64,000 nt of DNA from Pectobacterium sp013449375 (GCF_048593165.1 NZ_CP184271.1); one strand, 5' to 3'; counted from the first letter of the stretch, positions 36,496-45,550 are shown. The notes: generated by a model from the sequence alone, not told the origin. A program made the numbers and translations.

Positions 36496-37386
36496 TTATT
36501 CCGTTTCCGCGGCGAGCGCGCGGCGGATGCCGTCGCCCAGCAGGTTGACGATTAACACGCTCAGCGCGATAGCCGCGCCGGGCAGCATCACGGTCCACGG
36601 TGCGGCATAAACCAACTCTAGGGAGTTGCCAAGCAGAGCCCCCCATTCGGTCGTCGGTAGCTGTGCACCCAAATCGAGAAAGCCCAGCGCGGCGATATCC
36701 AAAATGGCGATCGACAGCGCGCGGGTAAACTCGGAAACCAGCAGCGCGGCGATATTCGGCAGCACCACGTACCACACCAGATAAAACGTGGACGCACCGT
36801 CGAGACGAGCGGCGATCACATACTCTTTATCCATTTCATCGTGTACGGCGTTGTAGATAGTACGCACCATGCGCGGCAGCAGTGCCAGCCAAACGGCGAG
36901 CATCGCGTGTTCGAGCTTGGGGCCGATAAAAGCGATGACCACAATCGCCAGCAGCAGCGACGGAATGGACAGCAGCGTATCCAGAATATGATTGAGCATC
37001 GCAGAGCGCAGCCCACGGGTGACGCCTGCAAAAACGCCCAGTACGATGCCGCACAGCGCCGCTGCGTAGGTGACGATGAGCGACGCGCCTACGGTCGGCG
37101 CTGCACCGCTCAATAAGCGACTTAGCTGATCGCGGCCTAAATCATCGGTGCCGAGAAAGAACGACACTTCGCCATAATGTGACCAGGAAGGGGGCAGCAA
37201 TTGATAGCCCAAAAATTGCTGGTCAACTTCATAAGGTGCGAGAAATTTGCCGAACAGGCACAGACCGAGCAGGATCAGAAAACCGTACAGCCCGATCATC
37301 GCCAGCATATCCTGATGGAATGCGCGCCAGGTATCGCCCAGTCGGCTAGGCAACCGTTTTTCGCTATACACGTTATCGAAGGGCAT
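36496..37386 (-). CDS. sapC: Peptide ABC transporter permease SapC
   Basis: A 296-residue inner-membrane protein, same length as the E. coli protein and alike from the start (MPFDNVYSEKR). It has six or so membrane segments and the permease EAA-type loop (EYVIAARLDGASTFYLVWYVVLPNI). It overlaps sapB by 14 bases. Confidence 0.95.
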   Translation of the reverse strand: MPFDNVYSEKRLPSRLGDTWRAFHQDMLAMIGLYGFLILLGLCLFGKFLAPYEVDQQFLGYQLLPPSWSHYGEVSFFLGTDDLGRDQLSRLLSGAAPTVGASLIVTYAAALCGIVLGVFAGVTRGLRSAMLNHILDTLLSIPSLLLAIVVIAFIGPKLEHAMLAVWLALLPRMVRTIYNAVHDEMDKEYVIAARLDGASTFYLVWYVVLPNIAALLVSEFTRALSIAILDIAALGFLDLGAQLPTTEWGALLGNSLELVYAAPWTVMLPGAAIALSVLIVNLLGDGIRRALAAETE

Positions 37387-38338
37387 ACCATTCCTTGTGT
37401 TTTAACGGATTTGCCATAGCACCCCAAATATCAGACAGGATGTTGACCGTGATGACCAGTGCGCCGACAACCATGACGCCCGCAGAAATCGCCGCGTAGT
37501 CCTGCTGGCGAATGGCATTGACCAGCCAACGGCCAATTCCCGGCCAGTTAAAGACCACTTCGGTAATCATCGTCAGCGTCAGCATCGTGGAAAATTGTAA
37601 TCCCAGTTTGGGAATAATCGGTGGTAGCGCGTTATGAATCAGATGGCGGCGAATGACCGTAAAGCGAGACAGTCCGCGGGTTGCCGCCGCTTTAATGTAG
37701 TTTTTGCTGATAATTTCCGTGGTACTGACGCGCATCAGGCGGATCACTTCGGTCGTCGGCCCAACGGCCAGCACGGTAATCGGCAGAATCAGGTGGCGAA
37801 TAGCGCTGACGATCATTTCACTACGATGGGGAGAATCTGACAGCCAGGCGTCAATCAAGGCAAATCCGGTGACGGTTTTCACCTGATAGAGCAGGTCGAA
37901 GCGGCCTGAAACCGGCAACCAGCCGAGGTGCAACGAGAAAAACAGCGTCAGCAGCAGCGCCAGCCAGAACACGGGCAGGGAAAAACCAATGAGCGCTAGC
38001 GTGCTGATCACAATATCCGCGCCGCGATTCTGCATCACGCCAGCGGTAATGCCCAGCGGGATCCCGACCAGCAGCGAGAGCGCAAACGCCAGAAGACAAA
38101 GCTCGATCGTGGCTGGAAACACTTCTTTCAGCAGCTCGCTGATAGCTTGTCCGTTAATGCTGGAGCGACCGAAATCTCCCTGAAGCAGGCCGGTGAGGTA
38201 AAAATGATAGGCATCAAACAGCGCCGCGCCGTTGAGCGGGGCGTTGGGCGTGTAGTAACTGAGGCTAAAGCCAATCAGCGTTAGTAGTGACAGTGTCACT
38301 ATCAGTAACACCAGACGTCGCAAGGTAAAAATAATCAC
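37373..38338 (-). CDS. sapB: Peptide ABC transporter permease SapB
   Basis: A 321-residue inner-membrane protein of the DppB type, with a first membrane segment near residue 10 and the EAA-type loop (NYIKAAATRGLSRFTVIRRHLIHNALPP). It pairs with SapC to form the channel. It overlaps sapA by 4 bases, which suggests translational coupling. Confidence 0.95.
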   Translation of the reverse strand: MIIFTLRRLVLLIVTLSLLTLIGFSLSYYTPNAPLNGAALFDAYHFYLTGLLQGDFGRSSINGQAISELLKEVFPATIELCLLAFALSLLVGIPLGITAGVMQNRGADIVISTLALIGFSLPVFWLALLLTLFFSLHLGWLPVSGRFDLLYQVKTVTGFALIDAWLSDSPHRSEMIVSAIRHLILPITVLAVGPTTEVIRLMRVSTTEIISKNYIKAAATRGLSRFTVIRRHLIHNALPPIIPKLGLQFSTMLTLTMITEVVFNWPGIGRWLVNAIRQQDYAAISAGVMVVGALVITVNILSDIWGAMANPLKHKEWYALR

Positions 38339-40023
38339 GGCTGTGCTTCCTCCACGGTTTCCGGTGCAGAGGGTTTCTGCTGCGCATGTTGATCCTCGCG
38401 GAAGACGCCCGCGAATGAGGCATTGCCGAAGGGGCTTAATACCAGCCCTTTCATATCATAGCGGTAGGCCAGCAGTCGCAATGACGACGCCAGCGGCAGC
38501 ACAGGTAGTTGCTCCGCCAGAATACGCTGTGCCTGTTGATAATAGTCAATCCGCTTAGAAAGCTGCTGTGACGAGAGCGCGTTTTGCAGCACTTCGTCAA
38601 ACGTAGGATCGCACCAGTGCGCGTAGTTGCTCTGGGAACGAATTGCCGCGCAGCTTAGCAGCGGGCGGAAAAAGCTGTCTGGGTCGTTACTGTCCGTTGC
38701 CCAGCCTGCCAGCGTTAAATCGTGGCTGAGTTCCATGAGCTTCGCTTCCTGGAAACGGCCTTCCACCGGCACGATGGTCACGGTGACGCCAATTTGCGCC
38801 AGATCGGCCTGTATCAGCTCTGCGGTTTTCAATGGGCTGGGGTTGTAAGATTGTGAGGCGCTGGGCACCCACAGGCGCAGGCTGAGGTTAGTCAGCCCCA
38901 GTTCCTGCAAGATTTGCTGGGCTTTTTGCGGGTTATATTCCGTAATCTGTGATTCATTGTCGTATGCCCACGATGCACGGGGCAGTATAGACGCGGCCGT
39001 TTCCGCCGTGCCGTAATAAATCGACTGCATTAGCCTGTCGTTATTGATCGCCAGCGCGATGGCTTCCCGCACGCGGCGGTCGTCCAACGGCGGTTTACGC
39101 ACGTTAAAGGCCAGATAGGCGACGTTCATGCCGGGGCGCAACGACAGACGCAGACGGGGGTCGTTACGCAGAATCGTCAACTGACTGGCAGCCGGATAGG
39201 CGAGAACATCACACTCGCCCGTCAGCAGTTTGGACAAACGTCCCGTACCGCCGGAACCGAGATCGACAACCACCTGCCGCATACGTGGCAAACCGCGCCA
39301 ATAATTTCCATTGCGTATCAGCCGGATATATTGCCCATGACGATATTGGTTGAGTAAGTAAGGCCCAGTGCCGACCGGTTCGCGATCTAACAGCTCTTTT
39401 TTATCTTCTTCTGTCAACTGTTGTGCGTATTCTGCGGACAAAATCGGGGCGTAGTGTGTAGCCAAATGCCATAAAAAAGAGGCATCCGGACTGTTAAGGC
39501 GGATCTCAACGCTATACTCGCCCAGCTTACGGATGCTTTGCACCGAATCAGCGAATTGCAGGCTGTCGAAATAGGGGTATTCGCCGCCGTTGACATCATG
39601 ATACGGGTGCTTTTCGTCCAGCATGCGCTGGAAGCTGAATATCACGTCATCGGCGTTCATATTGCGGGTCGGGCTGAACCAGGCGGTGTGCTGAAACGGC
39701 ACATCGCGGCGCAGATAGAAACGGTATGTCGAACCATTGTCCAGCACTTCCCAGCGTTGGGCCAGTTCTGGCATCAGACGATAGGTATAAGGGTCGACAT
39801 CCAGTAGACGATCGTAAAGCTGCGCCGCTAGTGTATCAATGGTGACACCACTGCGCGCCATCTGCGGGTTAAATGTGTTCAGGACATCATTGACACAATA
39901 GACAAAACCGCTCTGGCGAATATTTTCCAGCGAAGCAGGTGACGTTGGCACGGACGTCGGGGCGGCCAGTGCAGGCAATGCCAGCCAGGTGAATGCCAGT
40001 GCGAAACAGGTTTTTCCGAACAT
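38335..40023 (-). CDS. sapA: Periplasmic peptide-binding protein SapA
   Basis: A 562-residue solute-binding protein of the oligopeptide family. The start at 40023 gives a standard signal peptide (MFGKTCFALAFTWLALPALA); upstream in-frame codons up to 40116 would hide it, though the ribosome site before 40023 is weak. Conserved stretches such as DTLAAQLYDRLLDVDPYTYRLMPELAQ, VVVDLGSGGTGRLSKLLTGECDV and GWATDSNDPDSFFRPLLSCAA match E. coli SapA closely. It binds peptides in the periplasm and hands them to SapBC. Confidence 0.95.
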   Translation of the reverse strand: MFGKTCFALAFTWLALPALAAPTSVPTSPASLENIRQSGFVYCVNDVLNTFNPQMARSGVTIDTLAAQLYDRLLDVDPYTYRLMPELAQRWEVLDNGSTYRFYLRRDVPFQHTAWFSPTRNMNADDVIFSFQRMLDEKHPYHDVNGGEYPYFDSLQFADSVQSIRKLGEYSVEIRLNSPDASFLWHLATHYAPILSAEYAQQLTEEDKKELLDREPVGTGPYLLNQYRHGQYIRLIRNGNYWRGLPRMRQVVVDLGSGGTGRLSKLLTGECDVLAYPAASQLTILRNDPRLRLSLRPGMNVAYLAFNVRKPPLDDRRVREAIALAINNDRLMQSIYYGTAETAASILPRASWAYDNESQITEYNPQKAQQILQELGLTNLSLRLWVPSASQSYNPSPLKTAELIQADLAQIGVTVTIVPVEGRFQEAKLMELSHDLTLAGWATDSNDPDSFFRPLLSCAAIRSQSNYAHWCDPTFDEVLQNALSSQQLSKRIDYYQQAQRILAEQLPVLPLASSLRLLAYRYDMKGLVLSPFGNASFAGVFREDQHAQQKPSAPETVEEAQP

Positions 40024-40256
40024 ACGGGATTTTTCAGTCAATACGGTTATATACAGAGTGTATCGCACTCTTGGCATCCTCCCCACTCTTGTTATGCGCG
40101 TCTGGCGACTTTCCAACCGTTTAAACCACCAACACGGTCAGCAGAGGGGAGAGAAATCATCCTATTCTACCGGTATTTCTGCTGTGAATGACATCGGCAG
40201 GAACCCCATAGTCAGTATGGAAATGAGAAAAATTCTCAACAAAGTGCTTTACAGAT

Positions 40257-40275
40257 GATACTGATAACCATTATC
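40257..40275. promoter_or_regulatory. Fur box at the ryhB promoter
   Basis: GATACTGATAACCATTATC matches the 19-bp Fur consensus at 17 positions. It lies between a -35 like TTTACA (40248-40253) and a -10 like TATCAT (40272-40277), so iron-loaded Fur would block the promoter. Confidence 0.9.
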
Positions 40276-40284
40276 ATCATTTTC

Positions 40285-40385
40285 GCACTTCGGCAGCGGC
40301 TTCTCGCAGGCACTGAAGGAGAGCACGACATTGCTCACATTGCTTCCAGTATTATTTTAGCCAGCCTATGTGCTGGCTTTTTTTT
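40285..40385 (+). ncRNA. ryhB: Small RNA RyhB
   Basis: The stretch 40322-40356 carries the conserved RyhB core (AGCACGACATTGCTCACAT, then TGCTTCCAGTATTA), which pairs with target mRNAs. It is followed by the Rho-independent terminator AGCCAGC-loop-GCTGGCT and eight T. A Fur box and promoter stand directly upstream. RyhB is made when iron is short and, with Hfq, lowers translation of iron-using proteins. The 5' end near 40285 is set by distance from the -10 box and is approximate. In E. coli ryhB lies elsewhere; here it is between sapA and celV. Confidence 0.93.
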
Positions 40386-40463
40386 CTCCTGCAAAATGCC
40401 CTCGCCAAATACTTATCTTGCTTTCCATTTTTCTTTAAATGATTAATAAAATCAATATCATTG

Positions 40464-40553
40464 GGATGTTTCCTAAATTGTTTGCGGGAACGAAAATCTC
40501 CCTTATCATGCCTGTACCCAAGATCATGGGTGTTCACAATGGAGATAAGGAAT
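40464..40553 (+). promoter_or_regulatory. celV leader with several GGA motifs
   Basis: GGA triplets occur at 40464, 40487, 40541 and 40549; the last two are in the ribosome-binding region, one in each ANGGA context typical of RsmA/CsrA sites. A small dyad ACCCA-N6-TGGGT is at 40516-40531. RsmA is known to repress cell-wall-degrading enzymes in Pectobacterium. Direct binding here is inferred. Confidence 0.4.
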
Positions 40554-42071
40554 ATGTGGATCAGAAGGAATCAATTCGTCAGGAAATTAACGTTAGGTGT
40601 GGTAACCGCGGCACTGGGGATGTCACTCAGTTTCTCAGCATTATCCGCCACGCCAGTGGAAACGCATGGTCAGCTGTCCATTGAAAATGGACGACTGGTG
40701 GACGAACAGGGAAAAAGGGTGCAACTGCGAGGAGTGAGTTCGCACGGTTTGCAGTGGTTTGGTGACTACGTCAACAAAGATTCGATGAAATGGCTGCGTG
40801 ACGACTGGGGGATTAACGTATTCCGGGTGGCGATGTATACGGCAGACGGTGGCTATATCGCTAATCCTTCCCTTGCCAATAAAGTCAAAGAGGCCGTTGC
40901 AGCGGCACAAAGCCTCGGTGTTTACATCATCATCGACTGGCACATCTTGTCGGACAACGATCCTAATATTTATAAAGCACAGGCAAAAACCTTCTTTGCC
41001 GAAATGGCGGGGTTGTACGGTAATTCGCCGAACGTGATTTATGAAATCGCCAATGAACCCAATGGCGGCGTGACATGGAACGGACAGATTCGGCCTTATG
41101 CACTGGAAGTGACTGATACTATCCGTAGTAAAGATCCTGATAATCTGATTATCGTTGGTACGGGTACCTGGAGTCAGGATATTCATGACGCGGCGGATAA
41201 TCAGTTGCCCGATCCGAATACGCTGTACGCGCTACATTTCTATGCAGGCACGCACGGGCAGTTCCTGCGCGACCGCATTGACTATGCACAAAGCCGCGGC
41301 GCGGCGATTTTTGTCAGCGAGTGGGGCACCAGCGATGCATCCGGTGGGGGCGGGCCGTTCCTGCCTGAATCGCAGACCTGGATCGATTTCCTGAACAACC
41401 GTGGCGTGAGCTGGGTGAACTGGTCGCTTACCGACAAAGCCGAGGCCTCCGCTGCGCTGGCGCCGGGAGCGAGCAAATCAGGCGGTTGGACGGAGCAAAA
41501 TCTGTCAACGTCAGGGAAATTTGTCAGAGAGCAGATTCGTGCGGCGGCGAACCTAAGCGGCGGTGATACACCGACTACGCCAACGGAACCGACTAATCCA
41601 GGTAGTGGAACCACGGGCGACATCGTACTGCAATATCGAAATGTGGATAACAACCCTTCCGATGATGCGATTCGTATGGCTGTCAACATTAAAAATACTG
41701 GAAGTACGCCGATCAAACTGAGCGATCTGCAAGTGCGCTACTACTTCCATGATGATGGCAAACCTGGTGCGAACCTCTTTGTTGACTGGGCGAACGTCGG
41801 TCCGCAAAACATCGTGACCAGCACAGGCACCCCTGCCGCCAGCACCGATAAGGCTAACCGCTACGTTCTGGTGACCTTCAGCAGCGGGGCCGGTTCTCTT
41901 CAGCCTGGCGCGGAAACCGGTGAAGTACAGGTGCGTATCCACGCCGGTGACTGGAGCAACGTGAATGAAACGAATGACTATTCATACGGTGCTAATGTCA
42001 CGAGCTACACCAACTGGGATAAGATCACCGTACATGATAAAGGTACGCTGGTCTGGGGTGTGGAGCCGTAA
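40554..42071 (+). CDS. celV: Secreted endoglucanase CelV (GH5 with CBM3)
   Basis: A 505-residue extracellular cellulase that cuts beta-1,4-glucan chains. The ATG at 40554 has an AAGG site and gives a Sec signal ending SALSA (about residue 32); earlier in-frame starts spoil it. The GH5 domain (about 35-335) has acid/base Glu168 in ANEPNGG and nucleophile Glu256 in VSEWGTS. A Thr/Pro linker (about 370-382) joins a C-terminal CBM3-type cellulose-binding domain (about 383-505). It is probably exported by the Out type II system. A terminator follows. Control by RsmA and plant-signal regulators is likely from work on related strains. Confidence 0.95.
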   Translation: MWIRRNQFVRKLTLGVVTAALGMSLSFSALSATPVETHGQLSIENGRLVDEQGKRVQLRGVSSHGLQWFGDYVNKDSMKWLRDDWGINVFRVAMYTADGGYIANPSLANKVKEAVAAAQSLGVYIIIDWHILSDNDPNIYKAQAKTFFAEMAGLYGNSPNVIYEIANEPNGGVTWNGQIRPYALEVTDTIRSKDPDNLIIVGTGTWSQDIHDAADNQLPDPNTLYALHFYAGTHGQFLRDRIDYAQSRGAAIFVSEWGTSDASGGGGPFLPESQTWIDFLNNRGVSWVNWSLTDKAEASAALAPGASKSGGWTEQNLSTSGKFVREQIRAAANLSGGDTPTTPTEPTNPGSGTTGDIVLQYRNVDNNPSDDAIRMAVNIKNTGSTPIKLSDLQVRYYFHDDGKPGANLFVDWANVGPQNIVTSTGTPAASTDKANRYVLVTFSSGAGSLQPGAETGEVQVRIHAGDWSNVNETNDYSYGANVTSYTNWDKITVHDKGTLVWGVEP

Positions 42072-42122
42072 TAGCGCGCTGTTAACCGACTAATCCATTT
42101 ACTCTTTTTAACCCTTTACTGC

Positions 42123-42152
42123 GCGGGCGTGAATTCGCCCGCCTTTTCTTTC
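42123..42152 (+). terminator. Terminator after celV
   Basis: A perfect 7-bp stem (GCGGGCG/CGCCCGC) with a 6-nt loop is followed by CTTTTCTTT. It lies between converging celV and pspF. Confidence 0.88.
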
Positions 42153-42159
42153 CCGTTTC

Positions 42160-43149
42160 TCACTCATTGATCGCAATGTCGTGTTTTTTCAGCAATCCAC
42201 GCAACTGGTGATAGGTTAATCCCAGCAGTTCCGCGGCTTTACGCTGGTTAAATTTTGCCTGATTCAATGCCCGTTCGATCAAGCTTCTCTCTTGTTCCAG
42301 CAGCCACGGCTTCATGTCCAGTGGTAAATCCGGCAGGCCGATTGTCGCCTGTGAGGAAATATCCTGAACGGCGGGAGGGCGACGGAAGGGATTCAGAATG
42401 ATGGCATCAAGAGGTTGTTCGCTGTCGCCGTGACGATACACCGAACGCTCAACGACGTTTTTCAGCTCGCGGATATTGCCTGGCCAGCGGTAATTCAGCA
42501 GTGTCTGGCGCGCGGCGGGCGTGAAACCGTGAAACAGCGGCAGATGTAATTCGCGGCACATCTGAATCGCAAAGTGATCGGCCAGCAGCATGATGTCCTG
42601 CTGGCGTTCGCGCAGCGGCGGAAGCTGCACAACGTCAAAGGCCAGACGGTCGAGCAGGTCGGAACGGAACTTACCGCTCGCGGCAAGCGCAGGTAAATCG
42701 TCATTGGTTGCACACACCAGCCGCACGTCAACCTGTAGCTGATCTCTGCCGCCAACGCGCTCCAGCATGCCGTATTCGATCACCCGCAATAATTTTTCCT
42801 GCACCAGCATCGGCGCGGTGGCTAGCTCATCCAAAAATAGCGTTCCGCCGTCGGCGCGCTCGAAGCGTCCCAGATGACGTTTCTGCGCGCCGGTAAAGGC
42901 ACCGGCTTCGTGACCAAATAGCTCGGAGTCGAGCAGATTCTCGTTGAGTGCCGCACAGTTGAGAGAAACGAATGGCCCTTGCCAGCGGGGGGAGAGGTAG
43001 TGCAGGCGGCTGGCAATCAGCTCTTTACCCGTACCGCGTTCGCCGATTACCAGTACCGGCTTATTTAACTGTGCCAACTGTGATACCTGTTCCAGTACCT
43101 CTAAAAAACTATTGGCTTCGCCCAGCAGGTTCTCTTTTTCCTGAAGCAT
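42160..43149 (-). CDS. pspF: Sigma-54 activator of the phage-shock operon
   Basis: A 329-residue AAA+ enhancer-binding protein without an N-terminal receiver domain, as in PspF. Walker A GERGTGKE, the sigma-54 contact loop GAFTGA and Walker B GGTLFLDE are intact; the C-terminal Fis-type HTH (NQRKAAELLGLTYHQLRGLLKKH) binds upstream of pspA. PspA holds it inactive until the membrane is stressed. It is divergent from pspA. Confidence 0.97.
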   Translation of the reverse strand: MLQEKENLLGEANSFLEVLEQVSQLAQLNKPVLVIGERGTGKELIASRLHYLSPRWQGPFVSLNCAALNENLLDSELFGHEAGAFTGAQKRHLGRFERADGGTLFLDELATAPMLVQEKLLRVIEYGMLERVGGRDQLQVDVRLVCATNDDLPALAASGKFRSDLLDRLAFDVVQLPPLRERQQDIMLLADHFAIQMCRELHLPLFHGFTPAARQTLLNYRWPGNIRELKNVVERSVYRHGDSEQPLDAIILNPFRRPPAVQDISSQATIGLPDLPLDMKPWLLEQERSLIERALNQAKFNQRKAAELLGLTYHQLRGLLKKHDIAINE

Positions 43150-43267
43150 GATGTTCTACCGTGTCATTTTTACTAATTATTAGCGTATTTGACTAATTTA
43201 ACGAAAAAAGGGAAATAGTCAAAATTGTCTATTTCTTTATTTTCAATTAGTTAAAAGAAATTAAAAG

Positions 43268-43284
43268 TTGGCATGTTTATTGAT
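43268..43284 (+). promoter_or_regulatory. Sigma-54 promoter of pspA
   Basis: TTGGCATGTTTATTGAT has the -24 GG at 43270-43271 and the -12 position at 43282-43283 (GA in place of GC), with the exact ten-base spacing. AT-rich sequence upstream would hold PspF and IHF sites. Confidence 0.8.
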
Positions 43285-43374
43285 GTATCTATAGGGAAAT
43301 CGCGACTGGCTCGGCTGGTCACGGTGATAAATCAGGCGTAATCAGACGCTGGAAATCATGAAGAGGATGTAATT

Positions 43375-44040
43375 ATGGGTATTTTTTCTCGTTTTGCTGA
43401 CATCGTGAACGCCAATATCAATTCATTGCTGGATAAAGCAGAAGATCCGCAGAAATTGGTGCGGCTGATGATTCAGGAAATGGAAGATACGCTGGTTGAA
43501 GTGCGTTCGACCTCGGCGCGGGCGTTGGCAGAAAAGAAACAGATTGCCCGCCGCATTGAACAAGCGCACGGTCAGCAAGATCAATGGCAGGAAAAAGCGG
43601 AACTGGCGCTGCGTAAAGATAAAGAGGATCTGGCTCGTGCCGCGCTGATTGAGAAGCAAAAACTGACCGACTTGATTGCGGTGTTGCAGCATGAAGCCGA
43701 CAGTGTGGATGAAACGCTGGAGCGTATGAAGCGTGAAATCGGCGAGTTGGAAAACAAATTAAGTGAAACGCGTGCTCGCCAGCAGGCGCTGACGTTACGC
43801 CATCAGGCTGCGGCATCATCGCGTGATGTGCGCCGCCAGTTGGACAGCGGTAAGCTGGACGAAGCGATGGCACGTTTCGATCAGTTCGAGCGCCGTATCG
43901 ACACGATGGAAGCGGAAGCCGAAAGCCACGGGCTAGGCAAACAAAAATCGCTGGAGCAGCAGTTTGCCGAACTGAAAGCGGACGATGAGATCAGCGCGCA
44001 GTTGGCGGCACTTAAAGCTAAAGTTAAGCCAGCAGAGTAA
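43375..44040 (+). CDS. pspA: Phage shock protein A
   Basis: A 221-residue coiled-coil protein of the PspA/IM30 (ESCRT-III-like) family. Nearly the whole chain is charged heptad sequence; the N-terminal amphipathic part (MGIFSRFADIVNANINSLLDKAEDP) binds membrane. It inhibits PspF and, under stress, coats the inner membrane to keep the proton gradient. The sigma-54 promoter lies about 90 bp upstream. Confidence 0.97.
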   Translation: MGIFSRFADIVNANINSLLDKAEDPQKLVRLMIQEMEDTLVEVRSTSARALAEKKQIARRIEQAHGQQDQWQEKAELALRKDKEDLARAALIEKQKLTDLIAVLQHEADSVDETLERMKREIGELENKLSETRARQQALTLRHQAAASSRDVRRQLDSGKLDEAMARFDQFERRIDTMEAEAESHGLGKQKSLEQQFAELKADDEISAQLAALKAKVKPAE

Positions 44041-44127
44041 TAAGACGAATAAAGCATAAACGCCATCGGATGGCTGTTGTGAGAAAACGGCAGCCACCAG
44101 CGTGTGAATAATAACTAAGGAGACACA

Positions 44128-44352
44128 ATGAGTGCCTTGTTTCTTGCCATTCCGTTGACCATTTTCATGTTGTTTGTGGCACCGATATGGCTTTGGCTAC
44201 ATTACAGCCAGCGTAAAAACAGTGCTCAACTGGGACAAAATGATATGCAACGTCTGACACGCTTAACGGAAGAGTCCAACCGCATGCGTGAGCGTATCAG
44301 AGCGCTGGAAGATATTCTGGATGCAGAACACCCGGACTGGAGAAACTCGTAA
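44128..44352 (+). CDS. pspB: Phage shock protein B
   Basis: A 74-residue protein with one N-terminal membrane helix (FLAIPLTIFMLFVAPIWLWLHY) and a basic coiled tail (TRLTEESNRMRERIRALEDILD), as in E. coli PspB. With PspC it senses membrane stress and releases PspF from PspA. AAGGAG is well placed, and its stop overlaps the pspC start (TAATG). Confidence 0.95.
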   Translation: MSALFLAIPLTIFMLFVAPIWLWLHYSQRKNSAQLGQNDMQRLTRLTEESNRMRERIRALEDILDAEHPDWRNS

Positions 44353-44717
44353 TGAAAAATACGCGGTCAGGTAAAACGTTATACCGCATACCGGAAGAAG
44401 GCATGCTGAAAGGGGTTTGTGCTGGTTTAGCGCGTTATTTTGACGTGCCGGTGAAGCTCCTGCGGATAATCGTGGTGCTGTCGATGTTTTTCGGCCTGTT
44501 CTTTTTCACCATCGTGGCTTATATCATCCTGACCTTTATGCTCGATCCGGCTCCGGCGGGAATGGTAGAAGAGGATGAAAAGGTGACCCGAACGCCCAAC
44601 CAACTGCTGAATGAGGCGGACGCGACATTGCAGGCCAGCGAACAGCGCCTGCGTAACATCGAGCGCTATGTCACCTCGGAAACGTTTGGCGTTCAGAACC
44701 GCTTTCGTCACCTGTAA
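44352..44717 (+). CDS. pspC: Phage shock protein C
   Basis: A 121-residue membrane protein with the PspC domain (LYRIPEEGMLKGVCAGLARYFDVPVKLLRIIVV) and a hydrophobic helix after it, then a basic cytoplasmic or periplasmic tail. It works with PspB as stress sensor. In E. coli pspD and pspE follow; here transcription ends after pspC, next to the CDI-type locus. Confidence 0.95.
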   Translation: MKNTRSGKTLYRIPEEGMLKGVCAGLARYFDVPVKLLRIIVVLSMFFGLFFFTIVAYIILTFMLDPAPAGMVEEDEKVTRTPNQLLNEADATLQASEQRLRNIERYVTSETFGVQNRFRHL

Positions 44718-44743
44718 TTTGCCATCGGTCATACGCTTTCGCT

Positions 44744-44785
44744 GACGTTATCCACCCTACGACTGGGTCGAAAGTGGATAATGTC
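44744..44785. terminator. Hairpin between pspC and the CDI-type locus
   Basis: A 12-bp stem with one G-T pair (GACGTTATCCAC with GTGGATAATGTC) and an 18-nt loop lies between converging genes. It has no long T-run, so the strength is unsure. Confidence 0.55.
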
Positions 44786-44808
44786 GCGCGGCTTTTTTGC
44801 TGCAATCT

Positions 44809-45369
44809 CTATGATCCGATCGCACTGTGCATCGGATGCCAGCCATTTCCTTCTTTCGCGCTATAGCGCACGTTTTGCAGTGGTATGCGCTGCCATTGAC
44901 CATTGCTGTCCTGCACGATCTCGCTGGCAATGGCACGGCACTGGTAACGCAGCGTATCGGTCTCCAACTGGAATTCATATTTCTTGCCTTTTTCCGGAAT
45001 GAAACGGGTGGTAATCAGGCAGGTGTATTTACTTTCGACGTACACATTTTCAATAGCGGTTTCCACGCCGGGAACGACCGGTGTTTCGTAGTAATCGATA
45101 TCGTATTTCTCACCCGCGACCTTTGGCATACCGCGATCCTGAGTGTTTTGTAATACCCATTCACTGGAACGAATAAGACCGCCAGTGCGTTTGCCGTTTA
45201 ACGTCTGGTAGATGCTGGTTTGTTCAGTGTTATCAACAATACGTACCCAGGGTGAATCATTTTTTTCAGTTGGTGGGATAAAAAAGGAATTATTAGGCAT
45301 GATGGAGCAGCCTGAAGCTAAAATAGTTATCGCAGCAAGGTTGGTTAGCCGTAAAAATTTCACTTTCAT
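44809..45369 (-). CDS. Predicted lipoprotein, copy 2 of the CDI-linked pair
   Basis: A 186-residue predicted lipoprotein of unknown function, with lipobox LASGC (Cys 21). It is a paralogue of the product of 45828-46376; shared blocks include RIVDNTEQTS.YQ, GGLIRSSEWVLQN, DRGMPKVAGEKY, YETP/YETQ and FQLETDTLR, and two Cys outside the lipobox (YTCL and QCR) that could form a disulfide. The ATG at 45369 sits only 3 bases after GAGGA; a GTG six bases on (45363) has better spacing. It lies at the distal end of the CDI-type locus, separated from copy 1 by a remnant frame and an inverted-repeat element. It may be a spare immunity or accessory protein. Confidence 0.75.
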   Translation of the reverse strand: MKVKFLRLTNLAAITILASGCSIMPNNSFFIPPTEKNDSPWVRIVDNTEQTSIYQTLNGKRTGGLIRSSEWVLQNTQDRGMPKVAGEKYDIDYYETPVVPGVETAIENVYVESKYTCLITTRFIPEKGKKYEFQLETDTLRYQCRAIASEIVQDSNGQWQRIPLQNVRYSAKEGNGWHPMHSAIGS

Positions 45370-45398
45370 TTCCTCGATACTGGATTATTCAAATCATC

Positions 45399-45500
45399 TA
45401 AATAGCTTCTCGCATTGATGCTCCACCTATCATTGTGCGGCTCCAGCGCTTGCGGGATGTCATCTTCTGCAAGTGTAGCGCTATTATGAGAAGCTATTTA
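45399..45500. repeat. 102-bp element with 13-bp perfect inverted ends
   Basis: TAAATAGCTTCTC (45399-45411) and its exact complement (45488-45500) bound the segment. Inside is a second, imperfect stem (AGCGCTTGC at 45445 with GCAAG-TGTA-GCGCT at 45469-45482). It looks like a small palindromic or MITE-like unit just upstream of lipoprotein copy 2. No clear target duplication is seen. Confidence 0.65.
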
Positions 45501-45550
45501 GTGAAAGGGGAGAGTAATAGCTAAACGTTTTATTCAACCAAAGTAAAATC

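Noticed and set aside
40445..40462. Possible KdgR box before celV
   Set aside because: AATAAAATCAATATCATT resembles the KdgR consensus but is one base short and weak in the centre.
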